A stretch of 64,000 nucleotides of DNA, taken from the NCBI GenBank assembly GCA_031216915.1, contig CM062296.1, forward strand, positions 662,657,838-662,721,837, in the 5' to 3' direction. Each line of letters begins with the position of its first letter. Position 1 is the first letter of the stretch. Origin of the DNA: Pictodentalium vernedei. Its lineage: Eukaryota > Mollusca > Scaphopoda > Dentaliida > Dentaliidae. Position numbers and translations under genes: made by a program. Of the stretch, positions 12,004-23,666 are shown one piece after another. A model generated the notes under the pieces. It saw only the letters and a program-made list of their open reading frames with translations. It had not been told where the DNA came from and searched no databases.

Positions 12004-12215
12004 GGCGGGAGTCAGTTCAAGTTTGTTCAAGTTAAGTTGGTACTTGGGGACCCTAGTTTTGCATTACTGGAGATCTGGACATTATTTGTGTGGTACCGTC
12101 TCAATACCAGAAAAAATCATCTTATTTGGACAACGGAGTTATGAATAATTACATGACTTCAATCTGCTGTAGCGTTATGTCAGGTGAGCGGCTCAGACCC
12201 CATGGAGCCTCTTGT
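11742..12215 (+). mobile_element. Family A element, short copy (A2)
   Basis: This begins with the family-A hairpin (AGCTCACCTGACT..CATCAGGGTAAGCT), holds about two core units and ends with TCAGGTGAGC..CATGGAGCCTCTTGT. It lacks the CCGT tract and most of the core, so it is an internally deleted copy. A (GT)n-G30 run lies in the core. Confidence 0.75.
11973..12002 (+). repeat. G30 homopolymer after (TG)n
   Basis: Thirty consecutive G residues follow a short (TG)n run inside element A2. Such tracts can form quadruplexes and are prone to length errors in assembly. Confidence 0.9.
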
Positions 12216-12423
12216 ATTTTTACTGTTGAGGTGTGGTCATTTTAACACTTAGCATGATTAAGTGGGTCATGTGATCGTATACTTCAGAATCTAAGGCCTG
12301 GTAAAGCATTGCAGATGGTGCCTTGTCCCATTCAAGGAATAAAATAAAATGCTGATACATTCATCTCATATGCAATTTTCATTTGTTTTTCTTGAATGAG
12401 TCTTCATTTTGCAATATTCTCTG

Positions 12424-12642
12424 AAATCCCTTTGGGAGTCCAGGGAAGTTGAACAGTGTTTGTTTACTGTGCTTAACAAGTTTTGCTTTACTCATAAAAC
12501 CAACATTTGCGGTCGAAGTCCTCTAAAGTGGGCAGCATAGGTATAAATGATTGGCTTAACTTGACTTCATCCCTGTGTTGCAATCATTAAATAGACAAAG
12601 ATGCTGAAAGTGCCCTTAAGTACCAATAAATAAATAAATAAA
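12424..12642 (+). repeat. Short dispersed repeat R, copy 2
   Basis: This is co-linear with 6246-6441 and ends in (AATA)n at 12626-12642. It shows the same blocks: 'gtttactg', 'aaagtgggcag', 'ggcttaacttgacttcat' and 'aaagatgctgaaagtgc'. Confidence 0.65.
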
Positions 12643-12787
12643 TCTGTGAAATCTTGATCGATCTGTGTTCAGGGCTCACAGTCGGATAGCAATCTTATTG
12701 CAATCTGGTCAAGAAATTAACTGCTTTTGTGATCGCTGTACTGTTACTCCAACTAAACCATATATGGTAACTATTCCTGAAATGTGC

Positions 12788-13057
12788 TTTATCGTCAAGC
12801 CAGAAAATAAGCAGACAGTCATCTGCAAAATGAGGTCCCCAGGGGGTGAATTTAGTGATGCTACCCTGCACATCAGGGTAGCATCTCGAAATTTACACTC
12901 TGTGAACCTCAATCTGAATCAGGGTCTCAAAACTAAACAGAAGGAGGTACCCAGAGGATAAATTGGCCCACTGTTTAGGATAGCATCATCAAATTCACCC
13001 TCTGGGGACCTCATTCTGCAAATGTCATACTACTTATTTTCAGGCCTGTTTATCACT
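12788..13057. mobile_element. Foldback MITE with about 80-bp inverted arms
   Basis: The left arm (about 12788-12867) and the reverse complement of the right arm (about 12977-13057) share 'ttattttcWggc', 'ctcattYtgca', 'ctggggacct' and 'gatagcatc'. A second partial copy of the arm, also inverted, directly follows the left arm. It forms a perfect 12-bp stem GATGCTACCCTG/CAGGGTAGCATC at 12857-12885 with loop CACAT. It is non-coding; open frames across it arise from the palindromes. Confidence 0.7.
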
Positions 13058-13233
13058 GTCTGCTAGTGAGTTGGGGGTCACTGTTCTCTATATAACTGGA
13101 AAACTTGAATGTTTGCGAAAAGCATCGCAACTCATTTTACACACCCAAACTTGGCATCATGTCATTCAGCATGTGTATTTCCATCCACTGTGCCCTTTGA
13201 TTACATGGAAGCTTATTGTGCTGTTTCATTTTC

Positions 13234-13416
13234 GTGGGGTTTAACAATACTTTCAACAGTCAGGTTCACATCGACAGTTTTATGAGTGGAGGAAGCTAAA
13301 CAGAACTACCAAGAATTTGTAAAGAGCTGTCAGACTCCCCAGTGTACTAATTATGTGCAAGCAGGTCTAGCAGCAGATGAAGGCAAATGCACCATTGAGG
13401 TACAGTATGCCTTAAC
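13234..13416 (-). repeat. SINE fragment, minus strand
   Basis: In reverse complement this matches the body and 3' part of the tRNA-SINE ('cagttttatgagtggaggaa' corresponds to the CTTCCTCCACC block; 'gactccccagtgtacta' to the TTGGGGAG block). The head is missing. Confidence 0.75.
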
Positions 13417-13817
13417 CCTTTACCTAACATAGTGTCCAAAAAACTGCCAGAAAATTAACCAGAATAAGCCTAACATAGCCTAAAATATCTCGGTGCTTCC
13501 AACACTGTGATGTTTATTGAGGGCTGAGCACAACTACATGTAGTAATACTATATCAAATTTCCAATATCAGTTCTTATTAGCACCCCCCACACACCCACC
13601 ATGAAGGGACTTACTATTGTCCATTAACTTTTGGTTTCTGTCATATAACTAAAGAACCGTTTATTTGATCAAATCATAATATTAGGGGTCACTTGTGGAT
13701 GACTAAACAATCCTTCCTTTTGATTTTAGTCCAGCTAGACAATTCAATATGGCCACCATGGCAGCCATATTGAATTTAGTTTCCGTTGAATAACTAATGA
13801 ATGCTAACTTAAATCAT
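13417..13817 (+). repeat. Repeat family K, with a TTAACCCTTTACCT MITE end
   Basis: 13417-13440 carries one terminus of the MITE found complete at 26020 and 54860. Around 13675-13817 is a K unit ('caattcaatatggccaccat' and 'ttgaataactaatgaatgct'). It recurs at 21545-21633, immediately upstream of a second family-B array. Confidence 0.55.
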
Positions 13818-16260
13818 TAGCTCAACTTTGGCGAAGCCAAATTTGAGGTATTGTCATGGCTTGTCATCCGTCTGGCCATCTATCCATCCATCGCACCGTA
13901 CACACGGCTCGGGCTAGAGGCTGTATTTATGAACCGATCTTTATGAAACTTCTTGGGTACCTTTGTTATCACCGTGAGACAAGAACGAGTGTTTTGGGGT
14001 CTGGTCCGATCAGACGGCCGCTGGCAACCATTTTGTACAAAATTAGGTGCAATCAGATTTTTGCGCAGAACTTCCATATGAAAGCTCTGATTTGAATAAA
14101 TTTTTGTATGAATGAGCTGTATTTGAGCTTCTGCCATGGCCAGTAGTCAGTCTGTCCGCCAACAATTCAATACGGCTCGGGCTAGAGGCTGTATTTATGA
14201 ACCGATCTTTACGAAACTTCTGGGTACCTTTGTTATCACCATGGGACGAGAACGAGTGTTTTGGGGTCTCGTCCGAAATTCAAGATGGCCGATGGCAGCC
14301 ATTTTGTACAAAATTAGGTGCAATCAGATTTTTGCACAGAACTTTCATACGAAAGCGCTGATTTGAATAATTTTTTGTGTGAATGTTTAGTACCATGGGA
14401 CACATCACATATAATACAGGTTTTTTTCTAGTGCAGAAATTATGCAAATTAGATGAACCAAATTTGAGCTTTTGTCATGGTCCGTCGTCCGTCTGTCCGT
14501 CTATCATCAATTGGATACGGCTCGGGCTAGAAGCCGTATTTATGAACCGATCTTTACGACACTTCTTGGGTACCTTTGTTATGACTGTGGGACGAGAACG
14601 AGTGTTTTTGGGTGCGGCCCGAAATTCAAGATGGTTGCCAGCCACCATTTTGTACCGATGATGCAGAAATCTGTGTTTTGTGCAAAACTTCCATATGAAA
14701 GCTCTTATTTGAATAATTTTTTGTATGAATGTTTAGTACCATGAGATACATTACATATCATACAGGTTTTTTTCTCGTGCTTAAATTATGCAAATTAGAC
14801 TAACTTTGATTTATTTAGTGTTACTTTCAGCACTGTCAGTGCAAATGCCAATACGGCTCGGGCTAGAAGCCACATTTATGAACCGATCTTTACGAAACTT
14901 CTTGGGTACCTTTGTTATCTCCGTGGGACGAGAACGAGTGTTTTTGGGTCCGGTCTGAAATTCAAGATGGCTGCTGGCAGCCATTTTGTTCAAAATTAGG
15001 GGCAATCAGATTTTTGCGCAGAACTTCCACATGAAAGCTCTGATTTGAATAATTTTTTGTATGAATGTTTAGTGCCATGGGATACATCACATATAATACA
15101 GGTTTTTTTCTCGTTCAGAAATTATGCAAATTAGATGAACTTTGATTTTTTCAGTGCTACTTACACACAGTAAGTACACATGTCAATACGGCTCGGGCTA
15201 GAGGCTGTATTTATCAACTGATCTTCACAAAACTTCTTGGGTACCTCTGTTATCATCTTGGGACGAGAACGAGTGTTTCTGAGTGCAGTCGAAAATTCAA
15301 GATTGCTGCCAGTGGCCATTTTGTACTGAAATTAGGTCTAATCAGTTTTTTGTACACAACTTCTATATGGCTCAGGCTAGAGGCCGTATTTATGAACTGA
15401 TCTTTACGAAACTTCTTGGGTACCTTTGTTATCACCGTGGGATGAGAACGAGTGTTTTTGGGTGTGGTCCGAAATTCAAGATGGCCACCAGCAGCCATTT
15501 TGTACCAAAATTAGTTCAATCAGTCTTTTGTACAGAACTTCTGTATGAAAGTTCTGATTTAAATAAATTTTTGTATGAATGTTTAGTAACATGAAATACT
15601 TCACATTTAGTACGGGTTTTTTTCTCGTGCAGAAATTATACAAATTAGATGAACTTTGATTTATTTAGTGTTACTTCCAGCACTGTAAGTGCAAATGCCA
15701 ATTCGGCTTGGGCTAGAGGCCGTATTTATGAACCGATCTTCACAAAACTTCTTGGGTACCTTTGTTATCACCTTGGGACGAGAACGAGTGTGTCTGGGTG
15801 TGGTCCAAAATTCAAGATGGCTGCCAGTGGCCTTTTTGTACCGAAATTAGGTCCAATCAGTTTTTTGTCACAACTTCTATACAGCTCGTATTTATGAACT
15901 GATCTTCACGAAACTTCTTGGGTCGCTTTGTTTTCACCTTGGGACAGGAACGAGTATGTTTTGGGGTGCCTTTGTTATCACTGTGCTATGAGAACAAATA
16001 TTTTGGGGTTCAGTCAGACCCACTCTGGGATTCAAAGATTTCTTTTCTAGTTTAGCATCTGACTGTCACCCACGTTTACAATACTTTACCTATACATTTG
16101 TTACAGGCTATGGTCAGTATTTATGTACAGACCGTTGCAATACTTTATATGTACCTTTGTTATCAGGTCATTTCCTAGATGTTTGTCATTGCTGTGTCAC
16201 ATACTATACATGTACATGTCTTAACAAGTTGAGCTACAGTGTCATTGACACTTTCATTTT
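13818..16260 (+). mobile_element. Family B satellite element, copy 1a
   Basis: The 5' hairpin is CTCAACTTTGGC/GCCAAATTTGAG (13821-13847). A CCGT/CCAT tract (13866-13895) follows, then tandem units beginning CGGCTCGGGCTAGAG, spaced about 335 bp with shorter units of about 178-181 bp. Each unit carries 'attcaagatggc' and 'accatgggatacatcacat' blocks. The 3' module (15991-16260) ends in AGTTGAGCTACAGTGTCATTGACACTTTCATTTT, which contains the hairpin AGTGTCA-T-TGACACT. Reading frames here repeat the same peptide on both strands and are not genes. Confidence 0.78.
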
Positions 16261-17950
16261 ATGAATGTTTAGTACCATGGGATACATCACATATAATAAA
16301 GGGCTTTTTCTCGTGCATAAATTATGCAAATTAGACTAACTTTGATTTATTTAGTGTTACTTTCAGCACTATAAGTGCAAATGCCAATTCGGCTTGGGTT
16401 AGAGGCCGTATTTATGAACCGATCTTTACAAAACTGCTTGGGTATCTTTGTTATCACTGTGGGACGAGAAGGAGTGTTTTGGGGTCCGGTCTGAAATTCA
16501 AGATGGCCGCTGGTAGCCATTTTGTACAAAATTAGGTTCAATCAGATTTTTGCACAGAACTTCCATATGAAAGCGCTGATTTGAATAATTTTTTGTGTGA
16601 ATGTTTAGTACTATGGGATACATCACATATAATACGGGGGTTTTTTTTCGTGCATAATGCCAGTTAGACTAACTTTGATCTATTTAATGTTACTTTCAGC
16701 ACTGTAACTGCAAATGCCAATACGGCTCGGGATAGAGGCCGTATTTATGAACCGATCTTTACGAAACATCTTTTGTACCTTTGTTATCACCGTGGGACGA
16801 GAACGAGTGGTTTTGGGTGTGGTCCGAAATTCAAGATGGCCACCAGCAGCCATTTTGTACTTTAGTTAGTGCAGTCAGTTTTTTGTACAGAACTTCTGTA
16901 TGAAAGTTCTGATTTGAATAAATTTTTGTATGAATGTTTAGTAACATGGAATACATCACATATAATACGGGGTTTTTCTCGTGCAAAAATTATGCAAATT
17001 AGATGAACTTTGATTTATTCAGTGCTACTTATACACAGAAAGTGCGCATGTCAATACGGCTCGGGCTAGAGTCTGTATTTATGAACCGATCTTCACGAAA
17101 CTTCTTGGGGACCTTTGTTATCACCTTGGGACGAGAACAAGTGTTTCTGGGTGCGATCCCAAATTCAAGATGGCTGCCAGTGGCCATTTTGTACCGAAAT
17201 GAGGTCCAATCAGTTTTTTGTACACAACTTCTATACGGCTCAGGCTAGAGGCTGTATTTATGAACTGATCTTTACAAAACTTCTTGGGGGACCTTTGTTA
17301 TCACCGTGGGATGAGAACGAGTATTTTTGGGTGCAGTCCAAAATTCCAGATGGCCGCCAGCAGCCATTTTGTACCAAAATTAGTGCAATCAGTTTTTTGT
17401 ACAGAACTTCTGTATGAAAGCTCTGATTTGAATAAATTTTTGTATGAATGTTTAGTAACATGGAATACATCACATATAATACAGGTTTTTTTCTTGTGCA
17501 GAAATTATGCAAATTAGATGAACTTTGATTTGTTCAGTGCTACTTATACACAGTAGGTGCACATGTCAATACGGCTCGGGCTAGAGTCTATATTCACGAA
17601 ACTTCTTGGGGTACCTTTGTTATCACCTTGTGAAAAGAACGCGTGTTTTGGGGTGCCTTTGTTATCACTGTGCTATGAGAACAAATATTTTGGGGTTCAG
17701 TCAGACCCACTCTGGGACTCAAAGATTTCTTTTCTAGTTTAACATCAAACTCTCACCCCACTTTTACAATACTTTACCTATATATTTGTTACAGGCTACG
17801 GTCAGCATTTATGTACAGACCGTTACAATACTTTACATGTACTTTTGTTATCAGGTCATTACCTAGATGTTTGTCATTGCTGTGTCACAAACTATACATG
17901 TACATGTCTTAAACAAGTTGAGCTACAGTGTCATTGACACTTTCATTTTT
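16261..17950 (+). mobile_element. Family B satellite element, copy 1b (5'-truncated, tandem)
   Basis: Directly after the 3' module of copy 1a the sequence resumes in mid-unit and continues for several 335-bp units. It ends with a second complete 3' module (17694-17950, same TGTCATTGACACTTTCATTTTT end). The two copies are therefore joined head to tail without a 5' hairpin between them. Confidence 0.75.
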
Positions 17951-19824
17951 ACCTCAACTTGACAAAGTCAAGCTGAGCTATTGCCATCACTTCTCGTCTG
18001 TCGGCGTACGTATGTACATAGGTTGCATTTATGATCAGATCACTTTGAAACTTGGTTTGCTTGTTTGGTTTGACCTCTAGATTGGAACTATCGATTTTCT
18101 TCAATTTTCGTCAAAAAATGTTGCCTCTGGCAACATTCTTAGAACTTAGTTTAGTCAGACCTCAATATTTCCCTTTGGCACACCCTACAAGGCACATTTA
18201 TGATCGGATTGTTTTGAAACCTGGAATGCTTGTTTGGGGTGACCTCTAGATGGGAGCTATCGATTTTATTCCATTTCCATCAAAAAATGTTGCCACTGGC
18301 AACGACCTTTGAACTTAGTTTAGTCAGGCATCAATATATTCCTTTGGCACGCCGTACAGGGCACATTTTTGATCAGATCGGTTTGAAACTTGGTATGCTT
18401 GTTTGGGGTTACCTCTAGATGGGTGCTATCGATTTTCTCCGATTTCTGCCAAGAAATGTTGCTGCTGGCAACGACCTTTGATGAACTTAGTGCAGTTATG
18501 CATCAAAATTTCCATTTGGCACATCCTGCAGGGCACATTCAATATCAGATTGCTTTGAAACTTAGTATGCTTGTTTGGGGTGACCTCTAGATGGGAGCTG
18601 TCGATTTTCGTCAATTTCCGTCAAAAAATGTTGCCGCTGGCAACGTTCTTAGAACTTAGTTTAGTCAGACCTCAATATTTCCTTTTGGCACACCCTACAC
18701 GGCATATTTCTGATCGGATTGCTGTGAAATCTGGCATGCTTGTTTGAAGTGACCTCTAGATGGGAGCTTTTGATTTTCTTCCATTTCCATCAAAAAAAGT
18801 TGCCGCTGGCAACGACCTTTGAACTTAGTTTAGTCAGGCAGCAATATATTCCTTTGGCATGCCCTACAGGGCACATTTATGATCAGATCGGTTTGAAACT
18901 TTGTATGCTTGTTTGGTGTTACTTCTAGATGGGAGATATCGATTTTCTTCGATTTCTGTCAAAAAATGTTGCCGCTGTCAATGACCTTCGATGAACTTAG
19001 TACAGTTGTGCATCGATATTTCCCTTTGGCTCACCCTGCAGTGCACATTTTTGACCAGATCACTTTGAAACTTGGTATGCTTGTTTGGGGTGACCTCGAG
19101 ATGTGAGCTATCGATTTTCTTCCATTTCCATCAAAAATTGTTGCTATTGGCAACAACCTCTGATGAATTTAGTAAATCTTAGTGCAGTTAAGCATTCCCT
19201 TTGACACACCCTGTAGGGCACATTTATAATTGGATCACTTGGAAACTTGTGCCTTTGTGGGGTGATATCATTTTGGTAGTTATCGATCTTCTTCCATTTC
19301 TGTCAAAAAATGTTGCCACTGGCAACAACCTTTGACCTTAGTTTAGTCAGGCTTTGGGGGCGTGGTGGCTCAGTAGGTAGAGGTGCAGGCTGTAAGCCGA
19401 GAGGTCCTCGGTTCGAATCCTGCCTGCGGCAACCGCGTTGTGTCCTTGGGCAAGACACTTCACCCCCATTGCCCACGTGGGGGCACGGTGGCGTTGTGTA
19501 CTAAGGCGTACTGCACGACGGTGCACCTGTCTTCAACCAATGCTAACCCTGCTTGTGTGGAGTTGGTATGTTTGGGAGCTGACAGTTGCTTGCCATTGCT
19601 CAGTGGTTCTCTCCGAGGACTCTGGCCTCCTCCACCCGTAAAACTGTCATGGTAATGATTAGCCATTGTGCAGAAATGTGTGTTCTTAAACACCAATAAA
19701 TAAATTAGTTAGTCTTCAATATTTCCCTTTGGCACACCCTTCAGGGCACATTTATGATGGGGTCACTTTGAAACTTGGTATGTATGTTCGGGGTGACCTC
19801 TAGATGTGAGCTATTGATTTTTTT
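17951..19824 (+). mobile_element. Family C satellite element
   Basis: This starts with the hairpin CTCAACTTGAC-AAA-GTCAAGCTGAG, then a degenerate tract (TCTGTCGGCGTACG). A core follows whose motif GAAACTTGGTATGCTTGTTTGG recurs at about 18048, 18217, 18384, 18558, 18727, 18895 and 19066, spaced 167-174 bp. Each unit also has 'atgttgccgctggcaacg'. A SINE interrupts the last units. No C-specific 3' module is seen before element A3 begins at 19825. Confidence 0.72.
19356..19704 (+). repeat. tRNA-derived SINE nested in family C
   Basis: The copy has an intact A box (TGGCTCAGTAGG, 19366-19377), B box (GGTTCGAATCC), the CCTTGGGCAAGACACTTCACC motif and a CCAATAAATAAA tail. The flanks TTAGTCAGGCTT (19344-19355) and TTAGTTAGTCTT (19705-19716) are a 12-bp duplication with two differences. 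The C-family core reads through when the SINE is removed. Confidence 0.92.
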
Positions 19825-21450
19825 TAGCTCATCTTAACAAAGTCAGCTGAGCTAATCTCATCGCTCTCCGTCCATTGTCATTCAACACCATGTTTTGGTC
19901 TTCTCCTCCAAAGCCACTGGGCCAATTCAAGTGAAAGTTTGTGTGAGTGAAGGTCCCAAAGGGGCATTGCATTTTTGTTCAACTCAACATGCCCAGCCCC
20001 ATAGGGAGGGAGTGGGGGAAAATGTGCTCCAAAATATTTTTTAAATCTTCTTCTCAAGAACCAGTGTGTACAATGACTTGATATTTGCTATGGAGCTTCC
20101 TTTTGAGGTGTAGAATCAAGTTTGTTGAAACGAAGTTCGTGAAGCAATATTTGGCTTTGTAATGGGAGGGGTAAGATTTGTGGCCCTGCCCAAAATTTCT
20201 ATTTTCTGAATCGATGGTCCGGTATGAACCAAATTTGGTATGTGGTATTATTATGTCATAAGTACTTGACCCATGCAAAAAAAAAATTTCTGCATCCCCA
20301 TGGGAACTCTGGGAGCTAAAAAGAGAAATATTTTCAAACGCCCATATTTCCCAAACCACACAGAACAGAAAGCTGTTATTTGGTATGAAGTATCTTTAGG
20401 ACCAGTAGAATTGAATGGTGAAAAAAAATTGTCATCGGTTATGTTAGTGTGTTCTGTAATGGGCATCGAAAAAATGCTGAGTCAGCATATTTGCAAAAAT
20501 TTTAAAAAATCTTTTCTGCAGAACCAATCATCAGAATCTTATGATATTCGGTATACAACATTCATAGGGGGGTCAGATACAAGTTTGTTGAAATAAAGCT
20601 CATTGGTTCATATTTGGGCTCACTACAGGAGCCTGAATTTTTAACATAGGGTAATATGGGGAATATTTTTTAAAAATCTTCTTCAGAACCACCAGTCAGA
20701 ATCTTTTAATGTTTGGTATACATCATTGTTATGAGGGTCAGATTCAAGATTGTTCAAACCAAGTCCCTAGATTAATATTTGGGCTTCCTACTTTGTTCAG
20801 TATGGGGGATAATTTAAAAAAATCTTCTTCAGATCCACCAGTCAGAATGCTTTCATATTTGGTATGCAACATCTGTAGGGGGGTCAGATTCAGGTTTGTT
20901 CAAATCAGATCTCTAGGTATATATTTGGGCTCGCTATGGTAGCCCAAAGTTTTACTTAGTGCAATATGAGGAAATTTCTTTAAAATCTTCTTCTTCAGAT
21001 CCACCAGTCGTAAAGCTTTCATATTTGGTATACAACATCTCTAGGGGGGTCAGATTCCAGTTTGTTCAATTCGAGTGCCTGTGTTAATATTTGGGCTCCA
21101 TATGGGAACCTGAAATTTAACTTAGTACAATATGATGGAATTTCTTCAAAAATCTTCTCTTTCAGATCCACTAGTCAGAATGCTTTCATATTTGGTGTAC
21201 AACATATCTACGGGGGTCAGATTCAAGTTTGTTCAATTCGGATCCATAGGTTAATATTTGGGCTCACTATGGTAGCCCAAATTTTAACTTAGTGCAATAT
21301 GAAGAAATTTTTTTTAAATTTTTCGTCTTCAGATCCAAAAGTCAAAATGCCTTCATATTTGGTACACAACATCTCTAGAGAAGTCAGATTCAACTGTGTT
21401 CAAATCGAGAGCCTGGGTAAATATTTGGGCTCCCTATGGGAGCCGGAATT
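19825..21450 (+). mobile_element. Family A-like element, 3'-truncated (A3)
   Basis: The 5' hairpin is AGCTCATCTTAAC-AAA-GTCAGCTGAGCT and a CCGTCCATTGTC tract follows. The unique left segment contains 'ttcttctcaagaaccag' and 'atgggaggggtaagatttg'. The tandem core (AGATCCACCAGTCAGAATGC motif, about 160-170 bp) breaks off in mid-unit at about 21450 without the 3' hairpin. Confidence 0.7.
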
Positions 21451-21633
21451 GGCCATGTTGCTGAAGAATTAAAAATTTTGTATTCAGTACCCTCTAGTTG
21501 TTTATGCATTATTGGTGCCTAGAGGAAGCTTCCTTTTAATTTTGAATAAGCTGCCCAATTCAGTATGGTCGCCATGGTGGCCATTTTGAATTTGGTTTCC
21601 ATCCAATAACTGATGAATGCTGACTCTAATCAA
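21451..21633 (+). repeat. Repeat family K
   Basis: This contains 'gcattattggtgcctagagg' and 'gtcgccatggtggccatttt', then 'taactgatgaatgctgac'. The first block recurs at 23311-23345 and the last at 13790-13810. Confidence 0.55.
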
Positions 21634-23305
21634 TCAACAAGTGTTTTTGGGTGCGGTCCGAAATTCAAGATGGCTGCCAGCCACCATTTTGTACCGACGA
21701 TGCAGAAATCTGTTTTTTGTACAGAACTTCCATATGAAAGCTCTGATTTGAGTAATTTTTTGTATGAATGTTTAATACCATGGGATACATCACATATAAT
21801 ACGGGTTTTTTCTCGTGCGTAAACTATGCAAATTAGACTAACTTTGATGTTTTTTTGCGTTACTTTCAGCACTGTAAGTGCAAATGCCAATACGGCTCGA
21901 GCTAGAGGCCGTATTTATGAACCGATCTTTACGAAACTCCTTGGGTACCTTTGTTATCACCGTGGGACAAGAACGAGTGTTTTGGGGTCCGGTCCAAAAT
22001 TCAAGATGGCCGATGGCAGCCATTTTGTACAAAATTTGGTGCAATCAGATTTTTGCACAGAACTTCCATATGAAAGCGCTGATTTGAATAATTTTTTGTG
22101 TGAATGTTTAGTACCATGGGATACATCACATATAATACGGGTTTTTTTCTCGTGCAGAAATTATGCAAATTAGATGAACTTTGATTTTTTCAGTGCTACT
22201 TACACACAGTAAGTACACATGTCAATACGGCTCGGGCTAGAGTCTTTATTTATGAACCGATCTTCACGAAACGTCTTGGGTACCTTTGTTATCACCTTGG
22301 GACGAGAACGAGTGTTTCTGGGTGCGGTCCAAAATTCAAGATCGCTGCCAGTGGCCATTTTGTACCGAAATTAGGTCTAATCAGTTTTTTGTACACAACT
22401 TCTATACGGCTCAGGCTAGAGGCTGTATTTATGAACCGATCTTTACGAAACTTCTTGGGTACCTTTGTTATCACCGTGGGATGAGAACTAGTGTTTTTGG
22501 GTGTGGTCCGAAATTCAAGATGGCCACCAGCAGCCATTTTGTACCAAAATTAGTGCAATCAGTCGTTTGTACAGAACTTCTGTATGAAAGTTCTGATTTG
22601 AATAAATTTTTGTATGAATGTTTAGTAACATGGAATACATCACATATAGTACGGGTTTTTTTCTCGTGCAGAAATTATGCAAATTAGATGAACTTTGATT
22701 TATTCAGTGCTACTTATACACTGTGAGTGCACATGTCAATACGGCTTGGGCTAAAGGCTGTATTTGTGAACCGATCTTCACAAAACTTCTTGGGTACCTT
22801 TATTATCACCTTGGGACGAGAACAAGTGTTTCGGGGTGCGGTCCAAAATTCAAGATGGCTGCCAGTGGCCATTTTGTACCGAAATTAGGTTCAATCAGTT
22901 TTTTGTCACAACTTCTACACAGCTCATATTTGTGAACTGATCTTCACGAAACTTCTTGGGTACCTTTGTTTTCACCTTGAGACAGGAATGAGTGTGTTTT
23001 GGGGTGCCTTTGTTATCACTGTGCTATGAGAACAAATATTTTGGGGTTCAGTCAGACCCACTCTGGGACTCAAAGATTTCTTTTCTAGTTTAGCATCTGA
23101 CTGTCACCCACCTTTGCAATACTTTACCTATACATTTGTTATAGGCAGCGGTCAGTATTTATGTACAGACCGTTACAATACTTTATATGTATCTTTGTTA
23201 TCAGGTCATTACTTAGATGTTTGTCATTGCTGTGTCACATACTATACATGTACATGTCTTTGTCTTGGCAAGTTGAGCAACAGTGTCATTGACACTTTCA
23301 TTTTT
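21634..23305 (+). mobile_element. Family B satellite element, copy 2 (5'-truncated)
   Basis: The copy starts in mid-unit next to the K repeat and contains about five 335-bp or half-length units. It ends in the family-B 3' module (about 23040-23305) with CAGTGTCATTGACACTTTCATT. Confidence 0.75.
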
Positions 23306-23666
23306 TTCTTTGGATGCATTATTGGTGGCTAGAGGAAGCTTCCTTTTGCTAAGGTTATGCCCCTGAGAAACTTACCTACCCTTTTATGACACCGCTCAGG
23401 GGTATATGCCATGCTTCTCATTGCTCTTTGTTTCGTATTTGTTCATACTTTAAAACCATATCACCTCCATCTCCGATATGCTTGGCTGTTGGCATTTCAA
23501 ATTTTTAATATTAATCAGACATTATGTAAATATGATGCATGTCAAATGTTGCAAAAAAAATTAAAGATGGCTGCCATTTTTGTTCTAATTTTTTCGAGTT
23601 TGTTCATACTTTAAAATCTTACCATCTCTACCTCTGAGATCTTGGCTGTAGGTGCTTCAAATTTTT
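23306..23666 (+). repeat. Repeat families K and L
   Basis: 23306-23350 repeats the K block seen at 21500. 23400-23660 holds two units of a different tandem repeat ('gttcatactttaaaa', 'atggctgccatttttgttct'). This repeat resumes after element A4 at 25793, so A4 lies inside it. A short hairpin CCCCTGAG/CTCAGGGG lies at 23359-23402. Confidence 0.5.

Noticed and set aside
12665..12961. 98-codon frame with cysteines near its start
   Set aside because: More than half lies in the palindromic arms of the MITE at 12788-13057, and the rest follows directly on a repeat tail.
13818..23305. Many frames encoding variants of a FTKLLGYLCYHRG peptide
   Set aside because: They are tandem family-B repeat units read in whichever frame is open. 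They lack starts, splice logic or conservation beyond the DNA repeat.
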